Positions 5,770 through 7,908 of a DNA stretch of 7,908 nucleotides are shown here, one piece after another (positions within the stretch are counted from its first letter, which is position 1; each line of letters starts with the position of its first letter). The translations under genes and the position numbers were made by a program. This DNA is from Chloroflexota bacterium. GTDB lineage: Bacteria > Chloroflexota > UBA11872. The stretch lies in contig JAPOXI010000095.1 in assembly GCA_026707185.1 (NCBI GenBank), positions 1 through 7,908 of the forward strand, read 5' to 3'. A model generated the notes under the pieces. The model was not told the DNA's origin and made no database searches. It worked only from the letters and a program-made list of their open reading frames with translations.

Positions 5770-7545
5770 GTGAACGAGATTCGACACGACATTCTCATCA
5801 TCGGGGCCGGCGGCGCCGGCCTTCGCGCTGCTATGGCGGTTGTCGAAGCCAACCCGGACCTCTCCATCGGGCTCGTGTCCAAGGTCTACCCCATGCGCAG
5901 CCACACGGTGGCCGCGGAAGGCGGCATGGCCGCCGTGATCAAGGGCAACGACGCCCGCGAGCACCACATCTACGACACGATCAGCGGCTCCGACTGGCTG
6001 GCCGACCAGGACGCCGTCGAGATGTTCGTGGACGAGGCGCCACGCGAGCTGATTCAGTTGGAGCACTGGGGCTGCCCATGGAGCCGGGAGGACTCGGGTC
6101 ACGTTGCCGTTCGCCCGTTCGGCGGCATGCAGATCGAACGCACCTGGTACGCGGCCGACAAGACCGGCTTCCACGTGCTGCACGCGCTCTTCCAAACCTC
6201 GCTGCAATTCAGCCAGATCACGCGCTACGACGAATACTTCGCCACGAGCTTGATCACGGCCGACGGGCGTTGCCAGGGCTGCGTGGCGCTGGAATTGCGC
6301 ACAGGCGAGCTGCACGTGCTGCGTGCCAACGCCGTCATCATCTGTACCGGCGGATTCGGTCGAATCTTCCCGTTCACGACCAACGGCTCCATCAAGACCG
6401 GCGACGGTCTGGCCCTGGCCTACCGCGCGGGCGTGGCGCTGAAGGACATGGAGTTCGTGCAGTACCACCCCACAGGGCTCCCGGGCACCGGCATCCTGAT
6501 CACCGAAGCCTCCCGCGGCGAAGGCGGCATCCTCCTCAATAACGAGGGCCGCCGCTACTTGCAGGACTATGACCTGGGCGAGCCCCTGGACGTCCACGAT
6601 CCGCGTCACCCGCAAAACCGCGCCATGGAGCTGGGCCCGCGCGACCGGCTGTCACAGGCCTTCATGCACGAGCAGGCCGCCGGGCGGACATTCGACGGGG
6701 AGTACGGCGACTACGTGCAACTGGACGTTCGACACCTCGGCGAAGACCGGATCGATACACGTCTCCCGTTCGTTCGTGAACTTGCGTCGAATTACGCCGG
6801 CATCGATCCGGTCGTCGAGCCGATTCCGGTCCGACCGGTCGTGCACTACACGATGGGCGGTATCGACACTGACGTGCACGGCGCGACGCCACTGCCGGGC
6901 CTCTACGCCGCGGGCGAGTGCGCCTGCGTCAGCATCAACGGCGCCAACCGGCTCGGGTCCAACTCATTGACGGAACTGGTCGTCTTCGGCGCGCGTGCCG
7001 GACGCCACGCCGCCGACATCGTCAACGGTCAGCAGTTGTCCGACGGGCCGGAGATCGACCGGCAGGTGACTGCCGAACGCGACCGAATCGCCGAACTTCG
7101 CGCCCGACCCGCCGGCGGAGAGCGCATTGCCGTCATCCGCGATGACCTGAACACGGCCATGGAAGCCGGCGCGGGCATTTTCCGCGACGAAGAATCGCTA
7201 AGCGCCTGCTGCGCGACCCTTCGCGAGCTGGAAGAGCGTGCGGCCCGCATATCGCTGGACGACTCGAGCCCGGTCTACAACACCGAGTTGATCAGCGCGC
7301 TCGAACTCGACGGCATGGTCGACATCTCGCAGGCCCTGGCTCACGCCGCCCTCGATCGCACCGAGTCCCGCGGATCCCATCAGCGAACCGACTACGCCGC
7401 CCGCGACGACGCCAACTACCTCAAGCACTCCATGGCCTACCGCACCGACGAAGACCCGCGCATCGAGTACAAGGACGTGGTCATCACCCGCTGGCCGCCC
7501 GCCGACCGCGTGTACGGCTCATCCGCGGGGAAGGACGGGAAGTAG
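5770..7545 (+). CDS. frdA: Fumarate reductase / succinate dehydrogenase flavoprotein subunit (E. coli FrdA type)
   Basis: This is the FAD subunit that interconverts fumarate and succinate, passing electrons via FrdB to or from membrane quinones. It is 591 aa from GTG 5770. It begins with the dinucleotide fold [16 protein letters not shown] and [16 protein letters not shown], where His45 is the covalent 8-alpha-FAD histidine. Active-site residues are all present: His233 ([12 protein letters not shown]), Glu246 and Arg249 (TEASRGEGG), Arg291 ([12 protein letters not shown]), His359 (HYTMGG) and Arg394 (GANRLGSNS). The last three and His233 correspond to E. coli FrdA R287, H355, R390 and H232. 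[24 protein letters not shown] and the C-terminal PPADRVYG also match FrdA closely. The cysteine next to the catalytic region in E. coli (C247) is serine here. An in-frame ATG at 5725 would add 15 residues unlike the family and lies upstream of the candidate -10 box, so 5770 is preferred. Physiological direction cannot be read from sequence. Confidence 0.94.
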   Translation: MNEIRHDILIIGAGGAGLRAAMAVVEANPDLSIGLVSKVYPMRSHTVAAEGGMAAVIKGNDAREHHIYDTISGSDWLADQDAVEMFVDEAPRELIQLEHWGCPWSREDSGHVAVRPFGGMQIERTWYAADKTGFHVLHALFQTSLQFSQITRYDEYFATSLITADGRCQGCVALELRTGELHVLRANAVIICTGGFGRIFPFTTNGSIKTGDGLALAYRAGVALKDMEFVQYHPTGLPGTGILITEASRGEGGILLNNEGRRYLQDYDLGEPLDVHDPRHPQNRAMELGPRDRLSQAFMHEQAAGRTFDGEYGDYVQLDVRHLGEDRIDTRLPFVRELASNYAGIDPVVEPIPVRPVVHYTMGGIDTDVHGATPLPGLYAAGECACVSINGANRLGSNSLTELVVFGARAGRHAADIVNGQQLSDGPEIDRQVTAERDRIAELRARPAGGERIAVIRDDLNTAMEAGAGIFRDEESLSACCATLRELEERAARISLDDSSPVYNTELISALELDGMVDISQALAHAALDRTESRGSHQRTDYAARDDANYLKHSMAYRTDEDPRIEYKDVVITRWPPADRVYGSSAGKDGK

Positions 7546-7550
7546 GCACG

Positions 7551-7908
7551 GTGAGCGAAACGACAATCCAGCTCGAGGTCTTCCGCTATCGACCCGACAA
7601 CGGGGGGCCGACATTCCAGTCCTACGAAGTGCCGTATCACGACGACTGGGTCGTGCTGGACGCTTTGAATTATGTAAAGAACTACATCGACGGTTCACTC
7701 AGCTTCCGCTGGTCGTGCCGCATGGGCGTGTGCGGATCCTGCGGCATGCAGGTCAACGGCGAACCGTCCCTCACCTGCGCCGCATTCCTGCGCGATCACA
7801 TGCCCGGGCCGGTTCGCGTTGAGCCACTCACCAACTTCCCGGTGGAACGCGATCTCGTGGTCGACATGAACGGCTTCATGGAGAAGCTCGACCACGTCAA
7901 GCCCTACC
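7551..7908 (+). CDS. frdB: Fumarate reductase / succinate dehydrogenase iron-sulfur subunit, N-terminal part (cut by window end)
   Basis: FrdB carries electrons between the flavin of FrdA and the quinone site through [2Fe-2S], [4Fe-4S] and [3Fe-4S] clusters. The visible 119 residues are the N-terminal plant-ferredoxin-like domain. The [2Fe-2S] ligands are complete: C56, C61 and C64 in [14 protein letters not shown], and C76 in [30 protein letters not shown] and HVKPY follow, matching E. coli FrdB almost position by position. The C-terminal domain with the other two clusters lies beyond the window. The start GTG 7551 is 5 bases after the frdA stop, so the two are co-transcribed. The ribosome binding signal is weak: GGGA lies about 10 bases upstream. 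Membrane-anchor genes (C/D subunits) would be expected nearby, either downstream or before another operon, and are not in the window. Confidence 0.95.
   Translation, partial: MSETTIQLEVFRYRPDNGGPTFQSYEVPYHDDWVVLDALNYVKNYIDGSLSFRWSCRMGVCGSCGMQVNGEPSLTCAAFLRDHMPGPVRVEPLTNFPVERDLVVDMNGFMEKLDHVKPY

Noticed and set aside
5638..6615. Long minus-strand open frame (325 codons) opposite the start of frdA
   Set aside because: It mirrors the codon bias of a G+C-rich gene. The + strand is unambiguous frdA, and the antisense translation shows no recognisable family or membrane/signal features.

Overview
The window is G+C-rich (about two thirds by eye) bacterial chromosomal DNA. Every supported gene lies on the + strand. 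It holds most of a System I (Ccm) cytochrome c maturation operon, followed by the first two genes of a fumarate reductase / succinate dehydrogenase operon. System I, a FrdAB of the E. coli quinol:fumarate reductase type, high G+C and a probable leaderless promoter suggest a Chloroflexota-like or similarly G+C-rich lineage. That placement is a weak inference; no rRNA or other taxonomic marker is present.

Positions 1-5670 are a tightly coupled operon. It runs: the 3' part of ccmC, a 55-residue ccmD-like gene, ccmF, ccmH, a two-TM CcmI-like protein carrying an Asp-box beta-propeller, and a membrane-anchored protein with a beta-sandwich ectodomain. Four of the five junctions are 4-base ATGA/GTGA overlaps, implying translational coupling. 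The exception is the 50-base gap before ccmF. CcmC and CcmF keep the heme-handling tryptophan-rich motif and all the conserved histidines that lie in the window. CcmH keeps its CxxC. No ccmE lies between ccmD and ccmF, and no ccmG lies between ccmF and ccmH, where they are often found.

The most unusual part is 3239-5670. The first gene looks like CcmI by position and topology (TM, charged coiled-coil loop, TM). Its exported C-terminal part is a six-repeat Asp-box propeller instead of the usual TPR domain. The second gene encodes a signal peptide, a carboxypeptidase-regulatory-like beta domain, a second beta-rich region, one TM and a charged cytoplasmic tail. My working hypothesis is that these two proteins form a lineage-specific apocytochrome-handling module.

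Positions 5671-5769 separate the two operons. They hold a candidate -35/-10 pair whose -10 box ends 7 bases before the GTG at 5770, which fits a leaderless frdA transcript. frdA (5770-7545) has all FAD-binding and catalytic residues and closely resembles E. coli FrdA from end to end. frdB (from 7551, cut by the window edge) has the complete [2Fe-2S] cysteine set. Both loci serve electron transport: one matures c-type cytochromes, the other feeds or drains the quinone pool.
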